Positions 64,000 through 64,000 of a stretch of DNA of 64,000 bases are shown piece by piece. Numbering within the stretch: position 1 is the stretch's first letter; every line of letters starts with the position of its first letter. The stretch spans positions 206,854-270,853 of the forward strand of contig NZ_JARKMR010000004.1 in NCBI RefSeq assembly GCF_029350975.1. The letters are read 5' to 3'. The notes beneath the pieces were generated by a model that was not told the DNA's origin, made no database searches, and saw only the letters and a program-made list of their open reading frames with translations. Source of the DNA: Maribacter zhoushanensis. Lineage in GTDB: Bacteria; Bacteroidota; Bacteroidia; Flavobacteriales; Flavobacteriaceae. Both the position numbers and the translations under genes were made by a program.

Positions 64000-64000
64000 A

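Overview
The window is chromosomal DNA from a member of the Bacteroidota, almost certainly a marine or environmental Flavobacteriaceae. The evidence is a low GC content, near absence of Shine-Dalgarno sequences, promoters that fit the flavobacterial -7 element TAnnTTTG, a SusC/SusD pair, a giant SprB-type surface protein with a type B type IX secretion sorting domain, and many families largely confined to this phylum (DUF4159, DUF5683, DUF6122, the NagB/PIG-L fusion, Bacteroidota-type LptD and TamB). No tRNA, rRNA, CRISPR array, insertion sequence or prophage was seen.

Layout. 1-15.5 kb holds housekeeping genes: the 3' part of lptD with ridA, a BadF-type amino-sugar kinase, the glycolytic pair pfkA-gapA ending in a clear terminator, a tamB-like gene divergent from tsaD, then rsmE, a DUF1223 gene, DUF4159, an AI-2E family permease and a THUMP-like methyltransferase. 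15.9-25.2 kb is an accessory uptake locus: susC, susD, a large FG-GAP/ASPIC-UnbV lipoprotein and a lipoprotein esterase, with no glycoside hydrolase. 25.4-34.0 kb is one 2854-residue SprB-like adhesin gene, divergent from a PQQ-type sugar dehydrogenase gene.

35.3-49.4 kb is the most coherent region. murQ and its DeoR-family regulator are divergent from nagB (a deaminase fused to a PIG-L deacetylase-like domain). These are followed by a DigH-like glycosyl hydrolase lipoprotein, an AmpG-like permease, a cytoplasmic GH3 (NagZ), a CPBP intramembrane protease and anmK, and then a two-subunit sodium/acetate-type symporter and acetyl-CoA synthetase. Read together they form a peptidoglycan-fragment salvage route leading through GlcN-6-P to fructose-6-P and to acetate, while pfkA/gapA and a GlcNAc/MurNAc-type kinase lie at the other end of the window. 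No nagA is present; the PIG-L domain of NagB is a candidate replacement. The murQ-nagB intergenic region carries mirror-image operator-like sequences lying at the expected -33 position of each divergent promoter.

49.5-64 kb is again housekeeping: a Bcr/CflA efflux gene; udk with an FtsB/DivIC-like gene; parA-parB-DUF5683-dapB; lepB-wbqC-DUF6122; and, on the minus strand, a tight run TPR (YfgM-like)-ribH-small membrane protein-mutL-two rhomboids-EEP nuclease. MutL lacks the recognisable endonuclease motif.

All calls come from reading sequence and protein motifs by eye; promoter and operator calls are pattern matches only.
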